From the NCBI RefSeq assembly GCF_050271975.1, contig NZ_CP189850.1, positions 1 to 64,000 of the forward strand: a DNA stretch of 64,000 bases. Reading direction: 5' to 3'. Below, piece by piece: positions 52,231 to 60,460 of this stretch. This DNA comes from Litorimonas sp947503715 (lineage in GTDB: Bacteria > Pseudomonadota > Alphaproteobacteria > Caulobacterales > Maricaulaceae). A program made the position numbers and the translations under genes. The notes under the pieces are model-generated. The model ran no database searches. It was given only the letters and a program-made list of their open reading frames with translations, and was not told the origin of the DNA. Every line of letters begins with the position of its first letter. Position 1 is the first letter of the stretch.

Positions 52231-55090
52231 CGGGTTCGCCGTATATATCTAGTTCCACAACGTCGCCTTTACCCGTTGTGTCGGCAAAGTCTTGGACGGG
52301 ACCAAACTGAGTATCCTTGTCCCCGACGACGACATAGATCATCTCGGATTCATTCAAATATTCTTCCGCAATCCGTTTGAAATCCGCCTCTGTCATCTCG
52401 ACCAATTCCGCCTGTTCCTCCTCGACATAAGTCGTGGACAGGCCGTAGCGTCCGATATTGCGAAGAGTGCCGAGTTTCGCGCCGAGGCTCTCGAATGCCC
52501 GCGTGTTTTCTTTAATTAATTTCTGCTGCGTCGTCTCGACGGCGGCTTCGTCAAATTCAGGGCCGTAAGCGCGGACCATATCGCGGATGGTCTCGAGCGA
52601 GGCCTGTGTCGCGTTTGCACGCACGCTTGTCCCGATAGTGAAAGGCCGTGCAACCGTCCCGTTTGGCACAGACGAATAAGCGCCGTAAGTATAGCCCTTC
52701 TCAATCCGCAGGACCTGCGCCAGATCGCCGGAAATCCCGCCACCGAGTTTTTCATTCGTGAAGACGATTTTATTGAAATCCGCGTCGCCCGTCGCCGCGG
52801 TCAGCTTTCCGATTCGCAGCACGGATTGTTTGGATCCCGGCACATTAATGAAGAAAACTTTTCCCGCATTATCCTGTCTTGGCATATAATATTCGGGGCG
52901 AGCTGCGCCGGAAGGTGACACCGCTTCGGCGAGCATCGCCAGACCCTTTGCCGCGCGGTCCGCATCAATATCGCCAACAATGTTTAGACGCGCTGGCGCG
53001 GTCAGGACGGTCGTATGGGCGGTTTTCAAATCGTCCATCTCCAAAGGCGAAACACTCTCGGCACTTCCGCTTACCGGACGCCCCAAAGGATGTTCATCGC
53101 CATAGATCAAGCCGTTGTAAGCCTGTGTCGCGATCGCATTCGGATTGGCCTCGCGACCTTTAATGCTTGTCAGGGCCGCAGATTTTACGCGGTCAAAATC
53201 AGCGGTTTCCCAACGCGGTTCCGTCAGAATTTCTTCGACGAGTTCCACGGTCGCCTCAAAATTCCGTGCGAGGGTCGTCGCCGATATTATCAATTCTTCC
53301 GAGTTGGCGGAGACATTAATCCCGGAGCCGAGCAAGCCCACGGCCTGCTCCAACTCGCCAGCGCTCTTGGTCGCCGTGCCTTCATTCATCAACTCCGCCA
53401 GTAGGAAGAGCCGTCCGTTCTCCTCAGCACTCTCGGTCCAGCGTCCGCCGGGCAAGGTGATGTCAAATTGCACGAGCGGAATTTCATCCGTCTCAATCCC
53501 GCGCAATGTGACGCCATTCGTCAGTTCCCGGTCCCAAATCTCAGGCATTTTCAGGAGGGGCAGTTCGCCGAAGGGCGGCTCGGAGCGATCATGCTTGGTC
53601 GGGGTTTTCTCAAACTCCGCGACCTCGCCCGCGCTGACCTCTTCATTGGCAGCGATGCCGGAGGTGACTTCCTCTATCCAGACGGTGGCGCGCTCGGCGC
53701 CTTCAACGGCTAATTCAGTCTGACCCTTCGGGACAAAGCTCGTCATGACATAGTTCTGACCCTTGATATATTTATCATAGGCTGCCTCAATCTGCTCCGC
53801 TGTCACCGCACGAACTTTCTCCGCAACTTTGGCGGAATAGGCCGGATCACCCGCAAATTCATTGCTCGTCGCGAGGTCGTTGGATTTCCCCAACACGGTC
53901 GAGAGTGAGTTATAGAGTATGGTTTCCTGCTCGGCCTTGATCCGTTCAAGATCTGTTGCATTCACGCCCTCGGCTTCGAATTTTGCCATCGCCGCCTCAA
54001 TGGACGCTTTCACATCGTCCAAATCCGTGCCTGCATTGGCCCGCACGCGAATGGTGAACTCGCCCGCGATTTGGTTGGCGCGGTGGAAGGCGGAGACATT
54101 GGGCGCGAGTTTGGCCTTATCCACGACCTCGACATAGAGCGCGGAATTCCGGCTGCCACCCAGAATACTCGCGAGCATATCCAGCGCCTGCTCCTCCTCG
54201 TGCAGGCTCTCCACCGTTGGAAAGGTCAGGCGCAGTTCCGGCAATTTCGCAAAATTATCCTCGAACCAGAGATTCTTCGTCTCAGTCAGTGTCACGGGTT
54301 GGGGCGCAGGTTTTTCGACCTCCCGCCCGCGCGGGATTTCGCCGAACCAGAGCTCCACCTTCTCCTTCGTCTCGGCGATATCAATATCGCCCACGATGGA
54401 GAGCGTCACATTATTCGGGCCGTACCAGTCCGAGTGAAACTCACGCAAATCCTCCAGCGTCGCGGCCTGCAAATCCGGCAGCGAGCCAATCACCGTCCAG
54501 CTATAGGGATGACCTTCGGGATAGAGCGCGGTGCGGATGACCTCGCCCGTATAACCATAGGCGGCATTGTCGACACGCTGGCGTTTCTCATTTTTCACGA
54601 CCTGTTTTTCGCGCTCCAGTGCGGCGGTCGTGACCGTGTTAATCATGTAACCGAGGCGGTCGGAGTCGATCCAGAGGATCTTATCAAAGGCATCCTTCGG
54701 CACGACCTCGTAATAGATCGTTCCATCCGACCACGTGCCGCCATTGCGCTGCCCGCCCCAATCCGGGATCGCTTTGCGGTTCCAGCCGCGCGGCACGTTC
54801 TCGCTGTCATTAAAAGCCATATGCTCAAAGAAATGCGCAAAGCCCGTCCGCCCCGGCTTCTCCCGGTTCGATCCCGCATGAATAACCGTCGTCACCGCCA
54901 CGATGGGATCAGAGCGGTCCACTTGGAGGATAACGTCGAGCCCATTGTCGAGCGTAAATTTTTCATAGTCGATGGAGAGGGCCGTAGCCTCAGCCGTCGC
55001 GGGCACTTCGGACGAAGATGTCCCCACCTCCCCGCATCCGGCAAAAATAAAAGCCGTGGCACCGGCCAGCAAAAACGCGCGTAACGTCAT
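52223..55090 (-). CDS. M16 family zinc peptidase (lipoprotein)
   Basis: 955 residues. A lipobox (FAGC near residue 19) targets it to the envelope. The first M16 half is active: the inverted zinc motif HFFEH (near 87) and the downstream Glu in VVKNEKRQRVDNA. DWGGQRNGGTW is an M16 hallmark; the second half (about 510-940) has no HxxEH and is the inactive partner domain. Such enzymes degrade peptides or act in envelope protein processing. The start ATG at 55090 has GGAG upstream. Confidence 0.93.
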   Translation of the reverse strand: MTLRAFLLAGATAFIFAGCGEVGTSSSEVPATAEATALSIDYEKFTLDNGLDVILQVDRSDPIVAVTTVIHAGSNREKPGRTGFAHFFEHMAFNDSENVPRGWNRKAIPDWGGQRNGGTWSDGTIYYEVVPKDAFDKILWIDSDRLGYMINTVTTAALEREKQVVKNEKRQRVDNAAYGYTGEVIRTALYPEGHPYSWTVIGSLPDLQAATLEDLREFHSDWYGPNNVTLSIVGDIDIAETKEKVELWFGEIPRGREVEKPAPQPVTLTETKNLWFEDNFAKLPELRLTFPTVESLHEEEQALDMLASILGGSRNSALYVEVVDKAKLAPNVSAFHRANQIAGEFTIRVRANAGTDLDDVKASIEAAMAKFEAEGVNATDLERIKAEQETILYNSLSTVLGKSNDLATSNEFAGDPAYSAKVAEKVRAVTAEQIEAAYDKYIKGQNYVMTSFVPKGQTELAVEGAERATVWIEEVTSGIAANEEVSAGEVAEFEKTPTKHDRSEPPFGELPLLKMPEIWDRELTNGVTLRGIETDEIPLVQFDITLPGGRWTESAEENGRLFLLAELMNEGTATKSAGELEQAVGLLGSGINVSANSEELIISATTLARNFEATVELVEEILTEPRWETADFDRVKSAALTSIKGREANPNAIATQAYNGLIYGDEHPLGRPVSGSAESVSPLEMDDLKTAHTTVLTAPARLNIVGDIDADRAAKGLAMLAEAVSPSGAARPEYYMPRQDNAGKVFFINVPGSKQSVLRIGKLTAATGDADFNKIVFTNEKLGGGISGDLAQVLRIEKGYTYGAYSSVPNGTVARPFTIGTSVRANATQASLETIRDMVRAYGPEFDEAAVETTQQKLIKENTRAFESLGAKLGTLRNIGRYGLSTTYVEEEQAELVEMTEADFKRIAEEYLNESEMIYVVVGDKDTQFGPVQDFADTTGKGDVVELDIYGEPVE

Positions 55091-55311
55091 GAGGGTCTCC
55101 TTTGGGTTTCTGAGAAATCATAGTGGGTATTTCAAATGGAACCAATGGATTCTATTTAGAAAAAAAGATTATGTTTTTATTTATCGCCTCATCAATCTCT
55201 CTGCTATGAGAAAGCATGCCGACAAGAGTAAAATCAAAAAAGTGTTTTCCAGACTGGTATCACCAATTGGACCTAATCTGCACAAAACTATATCTCATCA
55301 ATACCCACGAC

Positions 55312-55437
55312 ATGGGATTCGATTCTGATGAGTTAGAAAAATTTTGGCAGCAAAATTCGACTCCTGCGGAAATGGCCGAACACTTTGGAACAAAGTATAA
55401 TTTGACGCTTGTTGAAGAAGTCATGCTTCGTGGCTAA
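55312..55437 (+). CDS. Small hypothetical protein coupled to the HNH gene
   Basis: 41 residues from ATG 55312 (an in-frame upstream start at 55216 would give 73). It is acidic and helical with a TPAEMAEHFGTKYN segment that looks like half a helix-turn-helix. Its stop overlaps the GTG start proposed for the HNH nuclease gene by 8 bases. The base composition is AT-rich like the nuclease gene. No family recognised, and it could be spurious. Confidence 0.35.
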   Translation: MGFDSDELEKFWQQNSTPAEMAEHFGTKYNLTLVEEVMLRG

Positions 55438-56179
55438 CCCCCCTCGCAGAAATTGGACAAGGCCCGAGCAAATTAGGGCATTAGAACTCTACTTACGAAC
55501 TCCATTTGGACGTATCCACAGGGGAAACCACGAAATAATAAAGCTCGCTAAATCAATTGGTCGCACCCCAAGTGCGCTTTCTTTAAAAATGGCAAATTTT
55601 GCAGCACTCGACCCAACCATACACCAAAAAGGAATGGGCAATTTCAGTAAATCTGACGGTGAGATATGGGCCGAATTTTTCGCAGCTCCATCTTCCTTTC
55701 TCTCGAAGTTACCGGATTTGGAGCCAATATACGAACAAACACCGTTACCGACTGATAGATTTGTTCATGAGTTGCGAGAAGGCGTGGATGTAGAGAGGAC
55801 TGTTAAAACACGTAAAAACCAAAACTACTTTCGAGAAATGCTGTTCGCGTCTTACGATGGGAAATGTGCGCTAACACATATCGCTCAGCCAGAACTCCTA
55901 AATGCTAGTCATATAAAACCTTGGGCCACCGACATCGAAGCGCGGCTCGACCCTAGAAACGGAATACTTCTAAACGCATTACATGACCGTGCTTTCGATA
56001 GAGGCCTAATAACATTTGAGGATGATTTGAGCCTAGTTGTTTCCAAGCATATAGACCTGCCAGAAATATCTCGCCCATTTTTCGAAGGGAAGTCTCTCAT
56101 TCGTCCCAGTCGCTTCGCGCCAGACCCAGCTTTTTTAGCTTTCCATCGTGACAATGAATTCGAAAAATTTTTAAGGTGA
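55430..56179 (+). CDS. HNH endonuclease, COG3440-like
   Basis: About 249 residues from the GTG at 55430 (a TTG at 55409 is an alternative). An N-terminal helix-turn-helix-like part (RTPFGRIHRGNHEIIKLAKS, then GRTPSALSLKMANFAALDP) and a C-terminal HNH core (KCALTHIAQ, NASHIKPWA, RNGILLNALHDRAFDRGLI) match the predicted restriction endonuclease family. The first zinc-side CxxC is reduced to one Cys. The gene is AT-rich relative to its neighbours, suggesting recent acquisition; no methylase or other defence gene flanks it. Confidence 0.82.
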   Translation: MANPPRRNWTRPEQIRALELYLRTPFGRIHRGNHEIIKLAKSIGRTPSALSLKMANFAALDPTIHQKGMGNFSKSDGEIWAEFFAAPSSFLSKLPDLEPIYEQTPLPTDRFVHELREGVDVERTVKTRKNQNYFREMLFASYDGKCALTHIAQPELLNASHIKPWATDIEARLDPRNGILLNALHDRAFDRGLITFEDDLSLVVSKHIDLPEISRPFFEGKSLIRPSRFAPDPAFLAFHRDNEFEKFLR

Positions 56180-56247
56180 TGTCGGAGCAAACTCTGCCCG
56201 TTTCCCCTTAGTTGCAACCACTTGGCGGGTTACAGCGTACCTACTCC

Positions 56248-56673
56248 ATGACCCACACCCTCCCCTTCTCCACGCTCCTCCTCTGTTACGGCCTGACCGT
56301 TATCGCGTTTTTCGTGATTGACATGATCTGGCTCGCGGGCGTTGCTAAGTCTTTTTATGCCAATCAGCTTGGCGGCCTTATGGCTGACAGCCCGCGTTGG
56401 GGTGTCGCGATTGCGTTTTACCTCGTCTATATTATCGGGATTGTTTTCTTTGCGAGCCGTTTTGGTTTGGCAGACGGGTCGGTCCTGACGGCGGCGCTTT
56501 ACGGGGCGGCGTTCGGGTTTTTCTGCTATGCGACCTATGACCTGACGAACCTGGCGACACTCAAGGGCTGGCCACCGAAAATGGTTCTGGTCGATATCGT
56601 CTGGGGTACGGTCCTGACGGGGTCCTGCGCCGCGATTGGGGTTTGGGGCACGCAGTTGATCCTTGGGAAGTAG
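56248..56673 (+). CDS. DUF2177 membrane protein
   Basis: 141 residues, four transmembrane helices. FVIDMIWLAGVAKSFYANQLG near the start (shown as VIDMIWLAGVAKSFY), FGFFCYATYDLTNLATLKGW and VDIVWGTVLTG are typical DUF2177 motifs. The ATG at 56248 gives a hydrophobic N-terminus that matches the family. No function has been assigned. Confidence 0.86.
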   Translation: MTHTLPFSTLLLCYGLTVIAFFVIDMIWLAGVAKSFYANQLGGLMADSPRWGVAIAFYLVYIIGIVFFASRFGLADGSVLTAALYGAAFGFFCYATYDLTNLATLKGWPPKMVLVDIVWGTVLTGSCAAIGVWGTQLILGK

Positions 56674-56720
56674 CCCGCCCGCGCTTCAACAAAAATTCAT
56701 AAAGATTCTTTGCGCGACGG

Positions 56721-56750
56721 GTTGAAGACTCCTCCGCGCCTCATCATATG
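56721..56750 (+). promoter_or_regulatory. Sigma-32-like promoter of groESL
   Basis: GTTGAAG at 56721-56727 and CATCATAT at 56742-56749, spaced 14 bases apart, resemble heat-shock -35 and -10 boxes (CTTGAAA / CCCATNT). It precedes the CIRCE element and groES. Inferred from position and consensus only. Confidence 0.5.
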
Positions 56751-56757
56751 ACGCTCA

Positions 56758-56784
56758 CTGGCACTCTCCCTGCGTGAGTGCCAA
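56758..56784 (+). promoter_or_regulatory. CIRCE element (HrcA operator)
   Basis: CTGGCACTC - nine bases - GAGTGCCAA, near-perfect to the consensus TTAGCACTC-N9-GAGTGCTAA. HrcA repressor binding would couple groESL to heat shock. It overlaps the leader just before groES. Confidence 0.93.
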
Positions 56785-56818
56785 GTTGTATTTTAACTCA
56801 AGAGAAGAGAGAAGACGC

Positions 56819-57106
56819 ATGAAATTTCGTCCCCTCCACGACCGCGTCCTTGTAGAGCGCGTCAAAGAAGACACAAAGACAGCCGGCGGGATCATCATCC
56901 CGGACACGGCCACCGAAAAACCCTCCGAAGGCAAAGTCATCGCAACAGGCCCCGGCACGCGCGGCGACGACGGCAAGCTCAATGCACTCGACGTCAAAAA
57001 AGGCGACAAAGTCCTGTTCGGCAAATGGGGTGGCACTGAGGTGAAGATTGATGGGAAAGATCTTCTCATTATGAAAGAGTCGGACATTATGGGCGTCATT
57101 GGATAG
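56819..57106 (+). CDS. groES: Co-chaperonin GroES
   Basis: 95-residue lid of the GroEL folding chamber. MKFRPLHDRVLVERV at the start, the mobile loop TAGGIIIPDTATEKPSEG, and GDKVLFGKWGGTEVKIDG and LLIMKESDIMGVI are typical. The ATG at 56819 follows AGAGAAGA-type purine RBS. Controlled by the CIRCE element upstream. 227 bases separate it from groEL, more than usual. Confidence 0.97.
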   Translation: MKFRPLHDRVLVERVKEDTKTAGGIIIPDTATEKPSEGKVIATGPGTRGDDGKLNALDVKKGDKVLFGKWGGTEVKIDGKDLLIMKESDIMGVIG

Positions 57107-57112
57107 TCGGAT

Positions 57113-57248
57113 AAATTTGCAAAGCAAATTTTTCGACAACCGGGCGCAGCTTTTGTTTGCATAGCAAACAATTGCGAGCACCGGCCCGAACCCTCGATTA
57201 CAGTGCAAGGGGTAACGCAACCGGTTGATTTTTTGCAGTGCAAAAATC
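57113..57248 (+). other. Three hairpins between groES and groEL
   Basis: Within the 227-base gap: stem AAATTTGC/GCAAATTT (57113-57131), stem TTGTTTGC/GCAAACAA (57153-57171) and GATTTTTGC/GCAAAAATC with a bulge (57227-57248). All share the TTTGC...GCAAA motif around a three-base loop. None is followed by a T-run, so they are not ordinary terminators; they may act as RNA processing or stability elements that set the GroES:GroEL ratio. Confidence 0.7.
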
Positions 57249-57333
57249 GACTGAAGCGCGAAACCCCAAATCACAAAACAAATGAAACTCCCGATTAAAT
57301 TCGGGACGCAAAAATTCAACTAGGAGAATTACT

Positions 57334-58974
57334 ATGGCGGCTAAAGACGTCAAATTCGGTAGCGAAGCCCGCGCCAAAATGCTCGAAGGCGTGGACATCC
57401 TCGCCAACGCAGTGAAAGTCACACTCGGCCCAAAAGGCCGCAACGTGGTCATCGAGAAATCCTTCGGCGCACCGCGCACGACCAAAGACGGCGTGTCCGT
57501 CGCGAAGGAAATCGAGCTGGAAGATAAGTTCCAGAATCTCGGCGCGATGATGCTCCGCGAAGTGTCCTCCAAGACCAATGACAAAGCCGGTGACGGCACA
57601 ACGACGGCGACTGTCCTCGCCCAAGCCATCGTCCGCGAAGGCCTGAAACGCGTGGCTGCGGGTATGAACCCGATGGACCTCAAACGCGGGATCGACAAAG
57701 CGTCCTCCGAGATCGCAACAGACCTCCTCGCCAAGGCGAAGAAAATCTCCAAGTCATCCGAAATCGCACAGGTCGGGACGATCTCTGCCAATGGCGAGTC
57801 CGCGATCGGTGAGATGATCGCAGAAGCCATGGGCAAAGTCGGCAATGAAGGCGTCATCACAGTCGAAGAAGGCAAAACTGCCGAGACTGAGCTGGACGTC
57901 GTTGAAGGCATGCAGTTTGACCGCGGTTACCTGTCGCCCTACTTCATCACAGATGCCGAGAAAATGCGCGTCGAGATGGACGATCCCTACATCCTGCTGA
58001 ATGAGGGCAAGCTGACATCGCTGCAGAGCATGTTGCCCATCCTCGAAGCGGTTGTGCAAACGGGCAAGCCGCTCCTCATCATCGCGGAAGACATTGAAGG
58101 CGAAGCGCTCGCGACTCTCGTCGTCAACAAACTCCGTGGCGGATTGAAAATCGCAGCGGTCAAGGCCCCCGGCTTTGGCGATCGTCGCAAGGCGATGTTG
58201 CAAGACCTGTCCATCCTGACGGGCGGTACGGTTATCAGTGAAGATCTCGGCATCAAGCTCGAGAATGTCACACTGAAAGATCTCGGCACGGCCAAACATG
58301 TCCACATCACGAAGGACGACACAGTCGTCGTCGACGGTGCGGGCAAGAAGAAAGACATCAAAGCCCGCGTCGAGCAAATCCGCGCACAGGCCGAGGCGAC
58401 CTCTTCTGACTATGACCGTGAAAAGCTGCAAGAGCGTCTGGCGAAACTCGCCGGTGGTGTTGCCGTGATCAAGGTCGGTGGATCGACAGAGATCGAAGTG
58501 AAAGAGCGCAAGGACCGCGTCGATGACGCCCTGAACGCCACACGTGCCGCCGTCGAAGAAGGTATCGTGCCGGGTGGTGGTACAGCCCTCCTCCGCGCGT
58601 CACGCTTTATCGATGTCAAAGGTCTGAATGATGACGAGCAAGCCGGTATCGAGATCGTGAAAGCGGCTCTGCAATATCCGGTCCGTCAAATCGCGGATAA
58701 TGCCGGTGTCGAAGGCGCCGTCGTTGTTGGAGCCATCATTTCCGAAAACAAGGCGAATTTCGGCTATGACGCCCAGAACGACAAATATGTCGACATGGTC
58801 AAGGAAGGCATCATCGACCCCGTCAAAGTCGTCCGCACGGCCCTGATGGACGCCGCCTCTGTCGCAGGTCTCATCCTGACAACGGAAGCCGCAATCGTCG
58901 ACGCGCCAAAGAAGGATAGCGGACCCGCTATGCCGGACATGGGTGGAATGGGCGGTATGGGAGGCATGATGTAG
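57334..58974 (+). CDS. groEL: Chaperonin GroEL
   Basis: 546 residues, one ring subunit of the 14-mer that folds proteins in the cytoplasm. VTLGPKGRNVVIEKSFG and DGTTTATVLAQAI (ATP-binding) sit near the start, the conserved AAVEEGIVPGGGTALL near 403-418, and the usual Gly/Met-rich tail GGMGGMGGMM. Starts with AGGAGAAT upstream. The stop codon is part of a long hairpin; the gene is followed by four hairpins and a terminator. Confidence 0.98.
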   Translation: MAAKDVKFGSEARAKMLEGVDILANAVKVTLGPKGRNVVIEKSFGAPRTTKDGVSVAKEIELEDKFQNLGAMMLREVSSKTNDKAGDGTTTATVLAQAIVREGLKRVAAGMNPMDLKRGIDKASSEIATDLLAKAKKISKSSEIAQVGTISANGESAIGEMIAEAMGKVGNEGVITVEEGKTAETELDVVEGMQFDRGYLSPYFITDAEKMRVEMDDPYILLNEGKLTSLQSMLPILEAVVQTGKPLLIIAEDIEGEALATLVVNKLRGGLKIAAVKAPGFGDRRKAMLQDLSILTGGTVISEDLGIKLENVTLKDLGTAKHVHITKDDTVVVDGAGKKKDIKARVEQIRAQAEATSSDYDREKLQERLAKLAGGVAVIKVGGSTEIEVKERKDRVDDALNATRAAVEEGIVPGGGTALLRASRFIDVKGLNDDEQAGIEIVKAALQYPVRQIADNAGVEGAVVVGAIISENKANFGYDAQNDKYVDMVKEGIIDPVKVVRTALMDAASVAGLILTTEAAIVDAPKKDSGPAMPDMGGMGGMGGMM

Positions 58975-59013
58975 TTCGTGAGATTTGGTCCACTGGACCA
59001 AATCGCCGAACTA
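58972..59013 (+). other. Long hairpin containing the groEL stop codon
   Basis: TAGTTCG (58972-58978, starting with the stop codon) pairs with CGAACTA (59007-59013), and inside it GATTTGGTCC pairs with GGACCAAATC around ACT. Seventeen base pairs with one small internal loop. Two more hairpins (CGCGGG/CCCGCG near 59023-59039, and CGCGGT/ACCGCG near 59060-59075) follow before the terminator. Confidence 0.7.
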
Positions 59014-59093
59014 CCGCGAAGCGCGGGGTTTATCCCGCGCGAAGCGGCTCTAATCTCCCGCGCGGTAGCCACCGCGTAATACACTGAACCTAG

Positions 59094-59125
59094 AGGGCCG
59101 CTCCATTGGGGCGGCTCTTTTTTTT
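59094..59125 (+). terminator. groESL terminator
   Basis: Eleven-base stem with one wobble pair (GGCCGCTCC / GGGCGGCTC core) followed by eight T. Ends the groES-groEL transcript. Confidence 0.88.
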
Positions 59126-59148
59126 AAAATCAATTTTTTATATTGTTA

Positions 59149-60135
59149 TTAAGCAAATAAATCATAGGTATCTGTGAGATTTGACACCGGATTACCCAAA
59201 ACATTTTCAGAAAAAACATTGATTAGCGCTTTGCGCTTTTCATCGGGCCAATTATCTACAACACTAGGCTTCAATACAAAATTTTGAACATAATTTAACA
59301 GCAAGGAGGACACACTTCTTGTTGTAAACTTTTTTTTATACAAATATTCTCTTATTAATTTCGGAGCCACAGGTATATCCTCCCGGACATAAGAAATTTG
59401 AACATATGTATCATTGCCAACTGGCCAAATATTAACACCAAGATGGCCTGCCGAGTCACTTCCATTTCCTCTTACTACAAAAAATGAGCTTGCAGCCAAT
59501 TTAGCCCCGGTGTCTTTGAGTATGTGTCTTTTATTAAATATATCTCCTCTGTTTAAATTTTTATCAGTATCAACTATAAGCGGCGACCAAAACTTCTCGC
59601 GATATTTATAAAAGTCATGGAGAACCATCATCCATTGCATGGACTCCATTCCAAAAGGATCCATACTGTTTGGGCTTGCTTTACCTTGATCGATACGCTC
59701 TTGAAATTGTTTTTGAAAATATAGAGCCATTGCCATTTTTGCAGACATCTCTGAAGTAATTGCACGCCACATAAGCAAATCTTTTTGCTGATCGGTATCC
59801 ATAACCAAATCACCACTATCAATCGGCGCAAAAATCTCTCTGTCATGATTGCCACACAAGCCTCTAAATGTAGTGACTTTATTCCGACCTATTAATCTAA
59901 ATTCAGTTTTTAGCGCTTGATCGCCAACCTTTGAATTGATTTGATAAACGCGACCCTCTTCGTGAATTACATCTAAGACTCTGCTATTTTGAATGCTGTG
60001 TGCAGCTATAGGAGTGTTCTCACACATATCTAATGGAGCCCAGCACCGTCCAGCTTTGATGGAATTAATGTCACCAAACATAGACAACATTGATTTATCT
60101 GGAACTGGTAGTGATGAAGGATGTATTTCAGTCAT
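59149..60135 (-). CDS. Uncharacterised protein with C/C/H...C/H zinc-knuckle pattern
   Basis: 328 residues, not recognised. Near the N-terminus Cys31-x6-Cys38-x7-His46 (CWAPLDMC ... AHSIQ) is followed by Cys94-x2-His97 (FRGLCGNHDREIF). This spacing is like a treble-clef/HNH-type metal site, and AHSIQ with the GLCxxHD block is shared by a group of conserved hypothetical proteins, but no catalytic claim is safe. The rest is helical with no membrane segment. The gene is distinctly AT-rich compared with the surroundings. Its ATG overlaps the stop of a DpnI-domain-like mini-gene (ATGA), so they are translationally coupled. Confidence 0.72.
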   Translation of the reverse strand: MTEIHPSSLPVPDKSMLSMFGDINSIKAGRCWAPLDMCENTPIAAHSIQNSRVLDVIHEEGRVYQINSKVGDQALKTEFRLIGRNKVTTFRGLCGNHDREIFAPIDSGDLVMDTDQQKDLLMWRAITSEMSAKMAMALYFQKQFQERIDQGKASPNSMDPFGMESMQWMMVLHDFYKYREKFWSPLIVDTDKNLNRGDIFNKRHILKDTGAKLAASSFFVVRGNGSDSAGHLGVNIWPVGNDTYVQISYVREDIPVAPKLIREYLYKKKFTTRSVSSLLLNYVQNFVLKPSVVDNWPDEKRKALINVFSENVLGNPVSNLTDTYDLFA

Positions 60136-60305
60136 ATTGTCGTTCTATACCGCCCACGACCCAAAAACTCCAAAACGCCAGCATCCCGCAGAATCTGCAA
60201 CTGCTGGCGTATCTTGGGTCGCACATTATTATTCTCAGGATGTAATTCCCCCAGATAATTCTCAAACGCATAGACTTCGGCCAGCGTAAAGTCTCTCTTC
60301 GCCAC
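60132..60305 (-). CDS. Small winged-helix protein like the DpnI C-terminal domain
   Basis: 57 residues from a GTG at 60305. The sequence FTLAEVYAFENYLGELHP then VRPKIRQQLQILRDAG and LEFLGRGRYR closely follows the C-terminal DNA-binding winged helix of the DpnI family of restriction enzymes, but the nuclease part is absent and an in-frame stop (TAG) lies three codons upstream. It is either a stand-alone DNA-binding protein or the tail of a decayed DpnI-like gene. The stop overlaps the ATG of the next gene by 4 bases, which argues for a functioning cistron. AT-rich. Confidence 0.68.
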   Translation of the reverse strand: MAKRDFTLAEVYAFENYLGELHPENNNVRPKIRQQLQILRDAGVLEFLGRGRYRTTI

Positions 60306-60343
60306 ACAACTCTAAACATCCAAATCTCAATCTGTAATCCGCA

Positions 60344-60379
60344 AACCTGTCAGGTTGAATAAAGAGTCAAATATTTGAC
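60344..60379. promoter_or_regulatory. Two perfect palindromes in the divergent intergenic region
   Basis: AACCTG-T-CAGGTT at 60344-60356 and GTCAAATATTTGAC at 60366-60379. They lie between the divergent starts at 60305 (DpnI-domain protein) and 60461 (metalloproteinase) and are placed like operators. The small winged-helix protein could be their ligand; this is inference only. Confidence 0.45.
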
Positions 60380-60460
60380 CCCAATAATGTGACGCAGGTA
60401 ACAGTCGCACCTCACCTAAAACGCTACTTCTACTCATCATTTAAAATGAAGGAGAAATAG

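Noticed and set aside
54071..55084. 337-residue plus-strand frame
   Set aside because: Antisense to the M16 peptidase, rich in Arg/His as expected for a shadow frame.
56759..56774. Sigma-54-like TGGCAC-N5-CTGC before groES
   Set aside because: It coincides exactly with one arm and spacer of the CIRCE palindrome, which explains the sequence better; the -12 element also lacks TTGC.
60327..60440. 36-residue minus-strand reading frame across the operator palindromes
   Set aside because: It is preceded by an in-frame stop, overlaps the protease leader and the palindromes, and has no RBS; the protein-like look is not enough.
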